NCBI GenBank assembly: GCA_000435835.1
Contig: FR883421.1
Location: 1 to 61,838, forward strand
Direction: 5' to 3'
DNA from: Clostridium sp. CAG:221
Lineage (GTDB): Bacteria; Bacillota; Clostridia; Clostridiales; Clostridiaceae
Length of the DNA: 61,838 nt
The position numbers were made by a program, and so were the translations under genes. The notes below the pieces were generated by a model. That model was not told where the DNA came from. It did not search any database and worked only from the letters and a program-made list of their open reading frames with translations. This document shows positions 42,885 through 52,934 of this stretch, one piece after another. How positions within the stretch are numbered: position 1 is the first letter of the stretch; each line of letters begins with the position of its first letter.

Positions 42885-43013
42885 GCAGAGAGTTAAAAGG
42901 AGATATAAGAAGACAAGACCATAAGAAAAAATTTAAAAAATAATGAATAAATAATAAAAAGTTAGTCAAGAATTCAAAAGAACATAAGTTCTAACAAAGA
43001 GGAGTGATATTTT

Positions 43014-43766
43014 ATGAATAGCATTATTGAATTAGAGAATGAAATAGAAATAAAGGAATGCCCATATTGCAAAAGTAATCATTTTATTAAATATGGCAAG
43101 TTTAATGGTATTCAAAGATATAAATGTAAAAATCATAATTGTTTAAGGACATTTTCTAATAGAACTGAATCACCTTGGAGATATTCTAAAAAAGGTATGG
43201 AGCATTGGCATAAATACATGAGGCTTATGGATTTAAATAGCAATTTAAGACAATGTGCAGATAAAGTTAATATCAGTCTCAGCACATCATTTTATTGGAG
43301 ACATAAGATTTTAAAAGCCATACATAAAATAAATGAAGCTATAAGGCTAGATGGTAATGTGGAAATAATAAAGACCATGTTTAATGAAAATAATAAAGGG
43401 GTTAGGGTAAGGCAGAGAACTCATAAAGGAAAAATAGTAATAATGTCAGCACTAGATAATAACAATAAATCCTTTTCTCAGATTATAGGCAATGTTCCAT
43501 GCGATCAAAGAGATGTAGAAAAGGTAATTAAAAATAAGATAAGTGATGATGCGCATATAGATGCTTATTTAGATAGAGGATTTTTAGCAGCAGCTAGAAA
43601 ACATAATAAAGCCAATAAAGAGAGAAATACAATAACTAAAAGTAATAATATTATTACATATTATATGAAACAGCTTAATTGGATACATAGATTTAGAGGG
43701 ATTTCAACAAAGTATATTAATAGATATTTAACTTGGTTTTCAGTAGGCTTTAATTATAAGAATTAA
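43014..43766 (+). CDS. IS1595-family transposase-like protein, probably catalytically dead
   Basis: The 250-aa protein has the full IS1595/ISXO2 layout: zinc ribbon with C16, C19, C38 and C43 (CPYCKSNHFIKYGKFNGIQRY), an HTH region (about 75-100; LRQCADKVNISLSTSFYWRH), and an RNase-H-like domain ending in IHRFRGISTKYINRYLTWF. The catalytic positions look changed: VEIIKTMF (I119-K120) stands where relatives have a VDE-type motif, and NNIITYYMKQLNW where they have the NSYHSRLK-type Asn/Lys. The frame is intact with a good GAGGAGTG site, and I saw no terminal inverted repeats. It may be a domesticated DNA-binding protein acting on the adjacent array. Confidence 0.75.
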   Translation: MNSIIELENEIEIKECPYCKSNHFIKYGKFNGIQRYKCKNHNCLRTFSNRTESPWRYSKKGMEHWHKYMRLMDLNSNLRQCADKVNISLSTSFYWRHKILKAIHKINEAIRLDGNVEIIKTMFNENNKGVRVRQRTHKGKIVIMSALDNNNKSFSQIIGNVPCDQRDVEKVIKNKISDDAHIDAYLDRGFLAAARKHNKANKERNTITKSNNIITYYMKQLNWIHRFRGISTKYINRYLTWFSVGFNYKN

Positions 43767-43835
43767 TATCAAATAAAAGGGAATAATAACATCATTGCTT
43801 AGGTTTAACTATTTTTAACTTAGGAGGAAAAGGAA

Positions 43836-46800
43836 ATGGAAAAAACAAGCCATGTTGAAAGTAGAAAGGTAATATATCAAGAATTAAAAGATGCCTTTAA
43901 AGGAATTTTAAATAATCATAAATATATTAATTCTTTATCAAAGAAGAGAGAAGAAATAATACCTTCAGCTGAATGGTTATTGGATAATATATATCTTATA
44001 GAAAAAGAATATAAAAATATTAAGTTTAATATTCCAAATGGCTATTTAGATAATATTGATATAACAACTTATGAAATGGCTAAGAAATATGTATATGAAA
44101 ATTCATTGATAATAGATGAAGAAAGTATGGAGCGATATATAAGGAAAAGTAACATCAATTTAACCATGGGTGAATTATGGGCCTTTCCATTAATGGTAAG
44201 AGTAGCATTAATTATCTTATTGGCACAAGTCACTAACAATGTGGTGGTAATACAAAAGCAGAGAAATGCAGCTAAGAAATTAGCTTATGAATTTATTGAT
44301 GCAGAAAATAATAATAATGTTAATGAATTTTTAAATAAATTATCAAAGAAATATACAGTAAAAAGAGAATATAAGAATATAGATGATAAGTATAATGGAG
44401 ATGATATTTCATTACATGATGGGCTTTTTTCCATAGAATTTGTAGATAGGATTTTTACAATATTAAAGGATAATTCCATAGATAATAAGGATATATATGA
44501 TTTTATTTTAGATAGAATGGAAAGAAAAACAGAGGATATAAGTCTTGATAAACTTATATTAAAGGAGAACTTAAGGCAAGGTACCATTGAAAATTCCATA
44601 GGAAGCATCATAAGTTCATTACGAAATATAGATGCAATAGATTGGAGGAAGTTCTTTGATAGGACTTCTGTAATAGAACAATTCTTAAAAAGGGATCCTG
44701 CAGAAGTATATGCTAATATGAGCTATTCCACTAAGGATAGCTATAGGCATAAGATTGAAGAAATATCTCGTAAGTTTGATTTAAGAGAAATTGATATTGT
44801 AAAAAAAGCATTATTTCTTGCTGCACGAGAAGAAATTCAAGAAAGTTATAAAACACATGTTGGCTATTATTTAGTAGATGAAGGTGTTTATGAATTATTA
44901 AGTCAATTAAAAGGAAAAGAAGTATGCCATGGTGAAATTAGTAGTAAGCAATATATAACTTATATTGCAATTGTAACTATAAGCATAAGTGCTATATTTA
45001 TAGCTTTAAATATAGCATTAGGAGGAAAGAGAAATATACTTATGTTAATACTTCAAAGTATAATATTGCTCATTCCATCTAGTGAAATAAGTACTCTTAT
45101 AGCTAATAGAAGTATAAGTAACGGTAAAAGTGTAAAAGTGGTGCCTGAAATGGACTTATCCTTAGGTGTTGGTGAAGAAAATAGAACTGTGGTAATAATT
45201 GCAGCCATAGCAAGTGGTAAAAAGAAGGTTAAAAAACTTATTGAGGATTTGGAGATATACTATTTAGCTAATAGAGATGACAATATATTTTTTGCTGTAT
45301 TAGGTGATTTAAAAGATAGTGATAAGGAAAGTAATGAAGATGATAACGCTATAAATGAGTATGCTTTAAAAGAAATAAAAACACTTAATAAAAAGTATTT
45401 TAGAAATAGCAATGAGCATTTTTTCTTTTTCAATAGGAAAAGGCTATATAACGAAAAGGAAAAAGTATATATGGGTCGTGAGAGAAAAAGGGGAAAGATT
45501 GAAGAGTTCATTAATTTACTAAGAGATGATGTTAATACATATAACGTAATTAGCAGTGATATAAGTGAGTTAAAGAAATCAAAATATATAATAACTTTAG
45601 ATGAAGACACTGTGTTACCAATGGGAGCTGCAAAAGAGCTCATAGGTAAGATGTGCCATATATTAAATTCACCAATAATAAAAGATGAAAGAGTTATTAG
45701 AGGATATGGTGTAATGCAGCCTAAAATAGGCATAAAGATGGATATAAAGCAAAGAAGTCAATTTGTTAATATTTTTGCAGATAAAGCTGGAATTGATGGT
45801 TATTCTACAGCTACTTTTGATCTCTACCAAGATGTATTTAATGAAGGAGTTTTTGTAGGAAAAGGTATATTAAATATAGATGTTTTTCACAATTTAGTTA
45901 ATAAAGAAATTCCGGAAAATAGAATACTTTCCCATGATTTATTGGAAGGTGCTTTTGGTAGAACAGCATTAGTATCAGATATTGAAGTTATGGAAGGCTA
46001 TCCATCTTCTTATGAAGCAAGTTGTCAAAGACTACATAGATGGGTAAGGGGCGATTGGCAAATTGCTTCTTGGATTAACTGTAAAAAAATATCATTATTA
46101 TCAAGGTGGAAGATATTTGATAACTTAAGGAGAAGCTTATTAGCACCAAGTTTGCTTATAGCAATCTTATTAACGCCAATTATCTTTAAGATACAATGTC
46201 AAGTAATGGTGCTTATATATATTGCCTTATTATTACCGTTTATCTTTATAGTAGTAGATTTTGTAGTTACACCTAAAAATAAAATAAATGGTACCATAAA
46301 GAATTTAAAGCAGGTATTATTAATTTTCAGCTTTATACCTTATCAGTCATATATAATGATTAATGCCATAAGTAAAGCTTTGTATAGGCTTTTTATATCT
46401 AAGAAAAATCTTCTTCAATGGAAGACAGCAGAGCAAGTGGAAAATGAAGTTGAAAATTCACTTTCAGCTTATTATAAGAGAATGTGGATTTCACCATTGA
46501 TGGCAGTTTTATTATTAATAATCACCATAACATATGGCAGAGGAATTATCCTTTTTAATCTAGTTCCTATAGCTTTATGGGCAATAGCTCCATTATTAGC
46601 ATTTAAAATATCAATTATTTTACATGAAGATGAAGAAGAATTTACAGATGAAGAAGAAGCAGAGCTAAGAATTTTAAGCAGACGTATATGGAGTTATTAT
46701 GAAGACTTCGTCAATAAACAAAATAATTATCTAGCGCCAGATAACTTTCAAGAAGTGCCATATAAAGGAGTGGCATTTAGAACATCTCCCACTAATATGG

Positions 46801-49800
46801 GGATGGCATTAATATCTAATATAATTGCTTATCACTTATCATATATAACATTAGGTGAAACTATAAAGCGTATAAAGGATTCATTGGATTCAATGGAAAC
46901 CTTAGAAAAGTATAAGGGACATTATTTAAATTGGTATAATACCCTTACTAAAGCACCTTTATGGCCTAGATATGTATCAACTGTTGATTCAGGTAATCTT
47001 TTAGGATATCTATGGATAGTAAAAAAGGAAATTGAGGATATAAAGAATAAATCAATCATTAGAATTGATGAAGTAATAAGTTTAAATGATATATATGGAA
47101 TTCTTGAAGAAGAGGGATATGCTTTAAAGACTGTAAAAAGTGATGATGTGAAAATAAGTAATTATAAATCCATATTAGAGGAACAATTATTACTGATAAA
47201 TAAAAGTTTAGATGAGGTAATGTTAAACAAAGAAAATAATGAAGAAATAATATATTGGCTTAAAAAGCAAAGGAATAATATAGAAAATAAATTAGCTTTT
47301 TATAATTATACTTATGATGGAATAGAAAAACTGTTAGTCACTATAGGTAATGATAAAAGAGCTCTTTCTCTCAATGAGTTGATATCATTTTTAAAAGATT
47401 TAAAGAGCTCATCTGGTGATGAATATAGTGAAATATTAAATGGGAAGATAAATAAATTTATAGAAATTAAAAATACCATTAATGATTTAATTAAAAAGAT
47501 AGATAAAATAATGAATGAAATGGACTTTAAACCATTATATAACGAAGATAGAGGACTTTTTTCCATTGGATATAACATAGAAGAACAATCATTGGGAAAT
47601 TCATATTATGATTTATTAGCATCTGAATCAAGGGCAACTTCATTTATAGCAATAGCAAGAGGGATAGTGCCAAAGGAGCATTGGTATAAGTTAAGCAGAA
47701 ATTTAACTAATGCATTTAATAGTAAGGCATTGGCATCTTGGAGTGGAACTATGTTTGAGTATTTTATGCCTTATCAGATAATGAAATGCTATAAGGATAC
47801 TATTTGGAATTTAACTTATGATGGAGTTATAAATGCACAAATAAATTATGCAAAGGAAAAACATGTACCATGGGGAATATCTGAATCAGCTTATTATTTC
47901 TTTGATGTGGATAAGAACTATCAGTATAAGGCCTTTGGAGTTCCTGGAATAGGTTTAAAAAGAGGATTGGAAGATGAAGTAGTTATTTCACCATATTCTA
48001 CAATTATGACTTTGCCATATATAAAGCACAAATCAATAGAAAACTTAAAGGCTATAAAGAATAAAAACACTTACGGCAGATATGGTTTTATAGAAGCTAT
48101 AGATTATATAAAAGAAAATGTAGTAGATGGCTTTAGTGGTGAATATGTAAGATGCTATATGGTACATCATCTAGGGATGTCTTTTATGGCTTTAGATAAT
48201 GCCTTAAATAATAAAATACTACAAAATATATTTCATAGTATTCCTGAAGTTAAGGCAACAGAATTATTGCTACAAGAAAAAGTACCTGAAAGAGTAACCT
48301 TTGAAAGATTAGTAGATCTTACAGCTAAGAAGGTATCAATGGAACATGAAAACTTCATACCAAGAATTATTGAAGGTAATGAATACGAAAATAAAGATGT
48401 ATTGCTTTTATCAAATGGTAGTTATTCCACAATGATAAGTAGTTTAGGCACAGGATATTCTAAAAAAGAAAATATGATGATGTATAGATGGAAAGGTGAA
48501 AGTACAACAGATAATAATGGAATGTTCTTTTATATAAAGAATCTTAATTCCAATGAATTCTGGAGTGCAACCTATGAACCAACAAAGACCCCTTATGTGG
48601 AAGATATAGAATTTTATTTGGATAGAGCATGCTTTCATGGTGTAAATGCAAGTATTGATAGTAGATATGAAGTAACATTATCACCGGAAGATGATGTTGA
48701 AATAAGAAAGATTATATTAAAAAATATAGGAAACAAAGGTAGAAGTATAGAAATAACAAGCTATATGGAAGTAACATTAACATCATTTGAAGCAGATATG
48801 GTTCATCCTAGTTTTTCAAACTTATTTATAAGTACAGATTATGATGAAGATAGTAAGACATTATTAGCCAATAGAAGAGCAAGAGCCAAAGGAGATTCAT
48901 CACCATGGATATTTCAAAGAGTTACATGTGAAGATGAGTTTGAAGGTGCAATAACTTATGAGACATCACGGTTGAATTTTATAGGAAGAAACAGAAACTT
49001 AAGATTTCCTAAGGTAATGGATGACGATGCTCCATTAATTAATACTGTAGGAACAGTACTAGATCCAATATTATCTTTAAGATGTTCATTGAGAATTGAA
49101 CCAGGTGAAGAAAAAGCAGTATACTTTGTTACTGGTTATGGAGGAAGTAAAAAAGATGTTCTTTTATTAAGTGAAAAATACTCAAAAGTTAAATATATTC
49201 AAAGGTGTAGAGGTGAATTTACCCATTATACTGCTTTAGAGATAAAATATATAGGCATAAAGTCATTACAAGCTAATTTATATCAAAGTTTTAGCAACCT
49301 TATCTTATACTTAAATGAAGAAAGAAAAGATAGGGAAGAATATATCAAAAATATACACCATAGCCAAGAGGATTTATGGCCCTTTGGCATTTCAGGAGAT
49401 TTACCAATAGTGCTTTTGGTCATAGATAAAGATGAGGATATGAATATATTACGACAAGTGGTTAATATGCACTATTATTGGAAGGTGCTTGGACTTAAAA
49501 GTGATTTAATTATTTATAATGAAGAGGCAAGTTCTTATGAAGAGCCTTTACAAAAATCTATTATTACATATTTAAAAAATTCTTTACAAAAAGACAATCT
49601 AAATAAAAATGGTGGGGTATTCATTCATAATAAATCTACAATGAATGAGGATATACTTAACTTTTTAAAGGGAATAGCATCACTATATATTAATAGTAAT
49701 AATGGTGCTCTTATGGAGCAATTCTCTAATAATATTAATGATAGAAGAAAAAATTATATAAGACATAAGGAACTAATGGATGAAGAAATTTCCTTTTATA

Positions 49801-52304
49801 AAAATAAAGATAAAAAATATATAAAAAATTTAAATAGCATGAATAATTTCAAGTATAATATGGGAAAAACATTAATAGGAGATGATGTTACTGAAGAAGA
49901 TTTATACTTCTTTAATGGATATGGAGGTTTTGATAATAATTCCATGAGCTATAAGATTAAGCTAAAGAATTTTCTTACCACTCCAGCTCCATGGATTAAC
50001 GTCATTTCCAACGAGGATTTTGGGTTCCATGTTTCCGAGAGTGGTTCAGCTTATACTTGGTGTAAAAACAGCAGAGAAAACAAGCTAACTTCTTGGAGTA
50101 ATGATTGGGTTGTAGATCCTTTGAGTGAAGCTTTATATATAAGAGATGATGGTGCAGGAAAGTATTTCAGTATCACACCAGAACCTGTTAGAGATGAAGA
50201 TGAATATGATATTGAGCATGGCTTCGGATATTCTATTTTCAAACATACTGCAAATAATATAACGGGTCAACTTAAAATGTTCTGCCCTAAAAATAAGAAA
50301 TTAAAGCTATGTAAAGTACTTCTTGAGAACAAATCATCGGAGGGTAAAGGACTGACTCTATTTTACTACAGCTCAATGGTACTTGGAGTTTATAGCTATA
50401 AAAGTACCAAATATATTAGCACTGATATAGAAGAAAACTTCATTTATGCCCAAAATCCTTTTAATAAGTATTTTTATAAAGATAAAACCTATTTAACTAT
50501 TTTAGGTGGTGAAGGTCTAACATTTACTGGTGATAAAAATGAGTTTATTGGAAAGGGAAGAGATTTAAGTACTCCTAAAGCTTTAAGTAATGACAATTTA
50601 TCTAATACATGTGGAGGAATTTATGACCCTTGTCTAGCTGCATGTACAAAAGTATATTTAGAGCCAGGTGAGCAAAAGAGCTTGATAATAATGTTAGGAT
50701 GTGAGGAAGAATTAAGCACTGTTAAAGGCTTTATAAATTACTATAGCGATATTAATAAATGCGATGAAGAGCTTAATAATGTTAAAAAGTATTGGAATGA
50801 TTTTTTAGGTAAAGTAAAAGTTAAAACTCCAGATTCATCCATGAATTATTTATTAAATGGATGGCTTATTTATCAAACTTTAAGTTGTAGATATTTAGCA
50901 AGAACAGCTTTTTATCAAAGTGGTGGAGCATATGGCTTTAGAGATCAGCTTCAAGACTCTATGTCATTAGGAATTTTAGATTCAGAAATTACTAGAAAAC
51001 AAATACTAAGAAGTGCCAGCAGGCAGTATAAGGAAGGCGATGTCCAACATTGGTGGCATCCAGTAATAATGAGTGGTATAAGAACTAAATTCAGTGATGA
51101 TTTATTATGGCTTCCTTATGTGACTATTGATTACATAAAATCCACTGGAGATTATTCCATCTTAAATGAAAAAGTGCCATACCTTGAAGATGAACCTTTA
51201 AGAGAAGGTGAAGATGAAAGGTATACTATAGTTAATAGTAGTAATAGTGAGGGAACAATTTATCAGCATTGCATTAAAGCAATTGATAGGGCATTAAAAT
51301 TCGGAGAAAACAATTTACCTCTAATGGGTAGTGGTGATTGGAATGATGGAATGAATACCGTAGGAAATGGCGGAAAAGGTGAAAGTGTATGGTTGGCTTA
51401 TTTCTTATATAAGATTCTAGATGATTTTATCTTGTTGTGTGAATATGTAAAGGATGATAAAAAAAGTATAGAATATGGCAAGTATAAAGAGTTTATTCAA
51501 GAAAACATTGAAAAGAATGCTTGGGATGGAGGCTGGTATAAAAGAGCCTTTTTTGATGATGGCACCGCTTTAGGTAGTAGAGAAAATGATGAATGTAAAA
51601 TTGATTCATTACCACAAAGCTGGTCTGTTATTTCTGGAGCCGCTAAAAAAAGCAGAGCATTAGAAGCTATGAGGTCAGTTGATAGGTATTTATTAAATGA
51701 AGAAAAGGGTATTATTTTACTGTTAGCACCTCCATTTAATAATAGTAAACTGGAACCAGGATATATAAAAGGATATGTTCCAGGTGTGAGAGAAAATGGT
51801 GGTCAATATACCCATGCAGCTACTTGGGTTATACTTGCATGGACATTACTTGGCGATGGAAATAAAGCATGGAAATATTATAATATGATTAATCCTATTA
51901 ATCATTCTAGTAATAAAATTAGTGCTAATAATTATAAAATTGAACCTTATGTAATGGCAGCAGATATATACTTAAGAGAGCCACATGGAGGAAGAGGGGG
52001 ATGGAGTTGGTATACTGGCGCTTCTGGATGGATGTATAAAGTAGGATTAGAAAATATTCTAGGATTAAAAAGAATTCAAAATAAAGGATATAAAATTACA
52101 CCATGTGTACCTGATTCATGGAATGAATATGAAATAAATATAAAAGATGATGTTGGCGAATATCATATTGTTGTTAAAAGAAAAAATAATAATATTGAAA
52201 ATAAAGATAGAAGTAAAATAGAAATTATATTAAATAATAATTTGTTAGATGATGATATAATTCCAAAAACTCCTGGTAAAAATGAAATAAAAGTTTTCTT
52301 TTAA
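43836..52304 (+). CDS. Cyclic beta-1,2-glucan synthase-like protein (GT84 + GH94)
   Basis: The 2822-aa protein matches the NdvB/Cgs architecture. The N-terminal region (1-370) and membrane helices (about 375-420) precede a GT84 glycosyltransferase with LDEDTVLP (about 587) and QRLHRWVRGDW (about 730). More helices follow (770-960), then the glucoamylase-like PF10091 domain (about 1240-1500; SESAYYFFD, PGIGLKRGL, MVHHLGMSFMALDNAL). Last is the GH94 phosphorylase part, with FNGYGGFDNN (about 2025), YQSGGAYGFRDQLQDSM (about 2360) and SGDWNDGMN with the general acid (about 2498). In Brucella and rhizobia it elongates, measures and cyclises beta-1,2-glucan. TAGGAGG precedes the ATG. Confidence 0.88.
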   Translation: MEKTSHVESRKVIYQELKDAFKGILNNHKYINSLSKKREEIIPSAEWLLDNIYLIEKEYKNIKFNIPNGYLDNIDITTYEMAKKYVYENSLIIDEESMERYIRKSNINLTMGELWAFPLMVRVALIILLAQVTNNVVVIQKQRNAAKKLAYEFIDAENNNNVNEFLNKLSKKYTVKREYKNIDDKYNGDDISLHDGLFSIEFVDRIFTILKDNSIDNKDIYDFILDRMERKTEDISLDKLILKENLRQGTIENSIGSIISSLRNIDAIDWRKFFDRTSVIEQFLKRDPAEVYANMSYSTKDSYRHKIEEISRKFDLREIDIVKKALFLAAREEIQESYKTHVGYYLVDEGVYELLSQLKGKEVCHGEISSKQYITYIAIVTISISAIFIALNIALGGKRNILMLILQSIILLIPSSEISTLIANRSISNGKSVKVVPEMDLSLGVGEENRTVVIIAAIASGKKKVKKLIEDLEIYYLANRDDNIFFAVLGDLKDSDKESNEDDNAINEYALKEIKTLNKKYFRNSNEHFFFFNRKRLYNEKEKVYMGRERKRGKIEEFINLLRDDVNTYNVISSDISELKKSKYIITLDEDTVLPMGAAKELIGKMCHILNSPIIKDERVIRGYGVMQPKIGIKMDIKQRSQFVNIFADKAGIDGYSTATFDLYQDVFNEGVFVGKGILNIDVFHNLVNKEIPENRILSHDLLEGAFGRTALVSDIEVMEGYPSSYEASCQRLHRWVRGDWQIASWINCKKISLLSRWKIFDNLRRSLLAPSLLIAILLTPIIFKIQCQVMVLIYIALLLPFIFIVVDFVVTPKNKINGTIKNLKQVLLIFSFIPYQSYIMINAISKALYRLFISKKNLLQWKTAEQVENEVENSLSAYYKRMWISPLMAVLLLIITITYGRGIILFNLVPIALWAIAPLLAFKISIILHEDEEEFTDEEEAELRILSRRIWSYYEDFVNKQNNYLAPDNFQEVPYKGVAFRTSPTNMGMALISNIIAYHLSYITLGETIKRIKDSLDSMETLEKYKGHYLNWYNTLTKAPLWPRYVSTVDSGNLLGYLWIVKKEIEDIKNKSIIRIDEVISLNDIYGILEEEGYALKTVKSDDVKISNYKSILEEQLLLINKSLDEVMLNKENNEEIIYWLKKQRNNIENKLAFYNYTYDGIEKLLVTIGNDKRALSLNELISFLKDLKSSSGDEYSEILNGKINKFIEIKNTINDLIKKIDKIMNEMDFKPLYNEDRGLFSIGYNIEEQSLGNSYYDLLASESRATSFIAIARGIVPKEHWYKLSRNLTNAFNSKALASWSGTMFEYFMPYQIMKCYKDTIWNLTYDGVINAQINYAKEKHVPWGISESAYYFFDVDKNYQYKAFGVPGIGLKRGLEDEVVISPYSTIMTLPYIKHKSIENLKAIKNKNTYGRYGFIEAIDYIKENVVDGFSGEYVRCYMVHHLGMSFMALDNALNNKILQNIFHSIPEVKATELLLQEKVPERVTFERLVDLTAKKVSMEHENFIPRIIEGNEYENKDVLLLSNGSYSTMISSLGTGYSKKENMMMYRWKGESTTDNNGMFFYIKNLNSNEFWSATYEPTKTPYVEDIEFYLDRACFHGVNASIDSRYEVTLSPEDDVEIRKIILKNIGNKGRSIEITSYMEVTLTSFEADMVHPSFSNLFISTDYDEDSKTLLANRRARAKGDSSPWIFQRVTCEDEFEGAITYETSRLNFIGRNRNLRFPKVMDDDAPLINTVGTVLDPILSLRCSLRIEPGEEKAVYFVTGYGGSKKDVLLLSEKYSKVKYIQRCRGEFTHYTALEIKYIGIKSLQANLYQSFSNLILYLNEERKDREEYIKNIHHSQEDLWPFGISGDLPIVLLVIDKDEDMNILRQVVNMHYYWKVLGLKSDLIIYNEEASSYEEPLQKSIITYLKNSLQKDNLNKNGGVFIHNKSTMNEDILNFLKGIASLYINSNNGALMEQFSNNINDRRKNYIRHKELMDEEISFYKNKDKKYIKNLNSMNNFKYNMGKTLIGDDVTEEDLYFFNGYGGFDNNSMSYKIKLKNFLTTPAPWINVISNEDFGFHVSESGSAYTWCKNSRENKLTSWSNDWVVDPLSEALYIRDDGAGKYFSITPEPVRDEDEYDIEHGFGYSIFKHTANNITGQLKMFCPKNKKLKLCKVLLENKSSEGKGLTLFYYSSMVLGVYSYKSTKYISTDIEENFIYAQNPFNKYFYKDKTYLTILGGEGLTFTGDKNEFIGKGRDLSTPKALSNDNLSNTCGGIYDPCLAACTKVYLEPGEQKSLIIMLGCEEELSTVKGFINYYSDINKCDEELNNVKKYWNDFLGKVKVKTPDSSMNYLLNGWLIYQTLSCRYLARTAFYQSGGAYGFRDQLQDSMSLGILDSEITRKQILRSASRQYKEGDVQHWWHPVIMSGIRTKFSDDLLWLPYVTIDYIKSTGDYSILNEKVPYLEDEPLREGEDERYTIVNSSNSEGTIYQHCIKAIDRALKFGENNLPLMGSGDWNDGMNTVGNGGKGESVWLAYFLYKILDDFILLCEYVKDDKKSIEYGKYKEFIQENIEKNAWDGGWYKRAFFDDGTALGSRENDECKIDSLPQSWSVISGAAKKSRALEAMRSVDRYLLNEEKGIILLLAPPFNNSKLEPGYIKGYVPGVRENGGQYTHAATWVILAWTLLGDGNKAWKYYNMINPINHSSNKISANNYKIEPYVMAADIYLREPHGGRGGWSWYTGASGWMYKVGLENILGLKRIQNKGYKITPCVPDSWNEYEINIKDDVGEYHIVVKRKNNNIENKDRSKIEIILNNNLLDDDIIPKTPGKNEIKVFF

Positions 52305-52308
52305 GAAA

Positions 52309-52336
52309 GACCACTAATTATTTAGTGGCCTTTTTC
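52309..52336 (+). terminator. Terminator of the glucan synthase gene
   Basis: CCACTAA/TTAGTGG with flanking G.C pairs, followed by TTTTTCTT. Confidence 0.8.
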
Positions 52337-52367
52337 TTATGGAAGGTAAAATATTTCTTTATAATAC

Positions 52368-52532
52368 TTAATATTTATTATTTTGTTTAGATTCTCTTTC
52401 TATTTTTTCTAAGTCAGTAAATTTATAATCACTTAGTGGTGTATTTCTACTGGTTTGTGGTACAGCATAAGTTTCATTATTAGAATTAAATACACCATCA
52501 GTTCTATGTTGCTTTTTATTATTTTTACTCAT
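52368..52532 (-). CDS. Hypothetical small protein, 54 aa
   Basis: A 54-aa hydrophilic protein rich in Asn, Lys, Thr and Ser (MSKNNKKQHRTDGVFNSNNE, then TYAVPQTSRNTPLSDYKF), with no hydrophobic core and probably disordered. AAAGGAG precedes the ATG. It lies 23 bp after another small hydrophilic gene on the same strand, and the two probably form an operon. The composition is like small spore or coat-associated proteins, but I cannot assign a family. Confidence 0.6.
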   Translation of the reverse strand: MSKNNKKQHRTDGVFNSNNETYAVPQTSRNTPLSDYKFTDLEKIERESKQNNKY

Positions 52533-52555
52533 AACAGTCTCCTTTCAACTATTGC

Positions 52556-52765
52556 CTATTCTAGTTCATCATCATAATCATCTAACATAGGGCTATTAGT
52601 ATAATCAAATTCCATGTATGAAATATTATTTGCTACGATAGGATCTTCCACTGGATTAGGCAAAATAGTATCTATTCCTTCAGGAGATTTACTTATTAAG
52701 CTTTCCTTAGAAGGTTCATACCAACTTCTTAAATGAGGTAAATAAGGTTTGTTTTTTTCTGTCAT
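52556..52765 (-). CDS. Hypothetical small protein, 69 aa
   Basis: The 69-aa product is proline- and acid-rich (YLPHLRSWYEPSKESLISKS, ending in PMLDDYDDELE). It has no membrane helix and no recognised domain. I chose the ATG at 52765 behind AAAGGGTGATT; the in-frame GTG at 52777 lies within that site. It is first of a two-gene minus-strand unit with the 54-aa protein. A spore-related role is possible, given the small size and composition, but is only a guess. Confidence 0.55.
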   Translation of the reverse strand: MTEKNKPYLPHLRSWYEPSKESLISKSPEGIDTILPNPVEDPIVANNISYMEFDYTNSPMLDDYDDELE

Positions 52766-52934
52766 AAAATTAATCACCCTTTCAATTATTGATAATATTA
52801 TTAGTATTTGGAGTGAAGAAAAATATATACTTTATAAAAAGTAGTAATAAATGTAATAATACTTTAATGTCATAAATAGCAAGGCATTAGTATATTTTAA
52901 TTTTGAAAGGATATATATTGAGAGGTGTATAAAT

